From Gonium pectorale (taxonomy: Eukaryota; Chlorophyta; Chlorophyceae; Chlamydomonadales; Volvocaceae): a DNA stretch of 42,808 bases. Shown here one piece after another: positions 42,396 to 42,808 of this stretch. The stretch's first letter is position 1, and every line of letters starts with the position of its first letter. The notes under the pieces were generated by a model. The model was given only the letters and a program-made list of their open reading frames with translations, was not told the origin of the DNA and searched no databases. The stretch covers positions 524,015 through 566,822 of the forward strand of contig LSYV01000010.1 of assembly GCA_001584585.1 (NCBI GenBank), given 5' to 3'. The position numbers were made by a program, and so were the translations under genes.

Positions 42396-42808
42396 CTAGG
42401 CAGGCCTGCATGGAGCCTGCCGAGAGTACCCCACCACCACCACTGCCGCCACGGTCAGCAGCAGCCAGCCTGGTTATCTTCCATTTTGGGGATTCTTCAG
42501 GCCGCACGTTTCCCCTTCCTCCGGAGGCCACGAAATTCGTTTGGCTGGGGACGATTTCGCCCCCACGGGACCGTGCCGTTTTCGTAAACGTTTCGAAGGG
42601 TGCTGCCAGTGGTGCAAAACGAAAACCGAATCATCACACGTAAGCACCTGATACTTCACCGCCCATCAGGATCACCACGAAACCGATGTTAATGAATCGG
42701 AACTGAGCACCTGGGCACACATCCAAGTAGGGGACTTGTGAGATGTTGCCGCGGCCGTCCATGATTGGCGGCAGATGGGATCGGACCCGTACGTTTTGGG
42801 CTGTTTGC
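42396..42808 (-). CDS. 3' part of an unrecognised gene with a C-terminal membrane tail
   Basis: The gene enters from the right edge; its 5' part is missing. Two minus-strand segments join in phase: 42808-42648 (donor GTGCTT) and 42469-42396, ending in TAG. The first gives HLPPIMDGRGNISQVPYLDV, then CPGAQFRFINIGFVVILMGG. The second gives WLLLTVAAVVVVGYSRQ and a short tail. The hydrophobic end looks like a C-terminal membrane anchor, or a signal for GPI attachment. A remote likeness of the first part to cupredoxin strands of multicopper oxidases is possible, but I cannot support a function. Codon use is less biased in the first exon than in the other genes here. Confidence 0.4.

Noticed and set aside
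42648..42808. Cytochrome P450 haem motif (CPGAQF)
   Set aside because: The required F-x-x-G-x-R-x-C context before the cysteine is absent.

Overview
This is nuclear DNA from a green alga, most likely a volvocine one (Chlamydomonas/Volvox group). The evidence is high GC coding sequence with strong G/C at third codon positions, very dense short GT-AG introns, TGTAA polyadenylation motifs, and proteins that fit an algal nuclear genome. Almost no gene appears as one open frame. I assembled gene models by hand by chaining exons whose splice sites and phases agree.

Layout: (1) 1168-8062 (+), a receptor-like TKL-type protein kinase with signal peptide, ectodomain, one membrane span and a complete kinase core. 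(2) 8063-11300, a tail-to-tail gap. (3) 12748-11301 (-), the mitochondrial complex I subunit NDUFA13/GRIM-19 (NUOB16). (4) 13074-14086 (+), a small unrecognised gene divergent from it. (5) 17982-15163 (-), the cytochrome c oxidase assembly factor SURF1. (6) 18186-23586 (+), an ARMC8/Gid5-type armadillo subunit of the GID/CTLH ubiquitin ligase. (7) 23587-26939, no recognised gene. (8) 26940-38770 (+), a 41-exon gene for a 1349-residue membrane protein: one EF-hand, one membrane span, a long beta-rich ectodomain, a three-repeat VOMI (vitelline membrane outer layer I) domain and two ricin-B-type beta-trefoils. (9) 38771-42395, a repeat-bearing tract holding a detached second copy of exon 16 of that gene and a 36-bp x 7 minisatellite. 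(10) 42808-42396 (-), the 3' end of a gene that enters from the right edge and ends in a membrane tail.

The first and eighth-listed loci are cell-surface proteins. Items 3 and 5 are respiratory-chain genes lying within 7 kb of each other with the small gene between them. ARMC8 is a housekeeping degradation component. I see no operon logic, as expected in a nuclear genome; shared regulation is plausible only for the divergent NUOB16/small-gene pair. The most unusual object is the EF-hand/VOMI/double-trefoil membrane protein together with its detached exon copy downstream.
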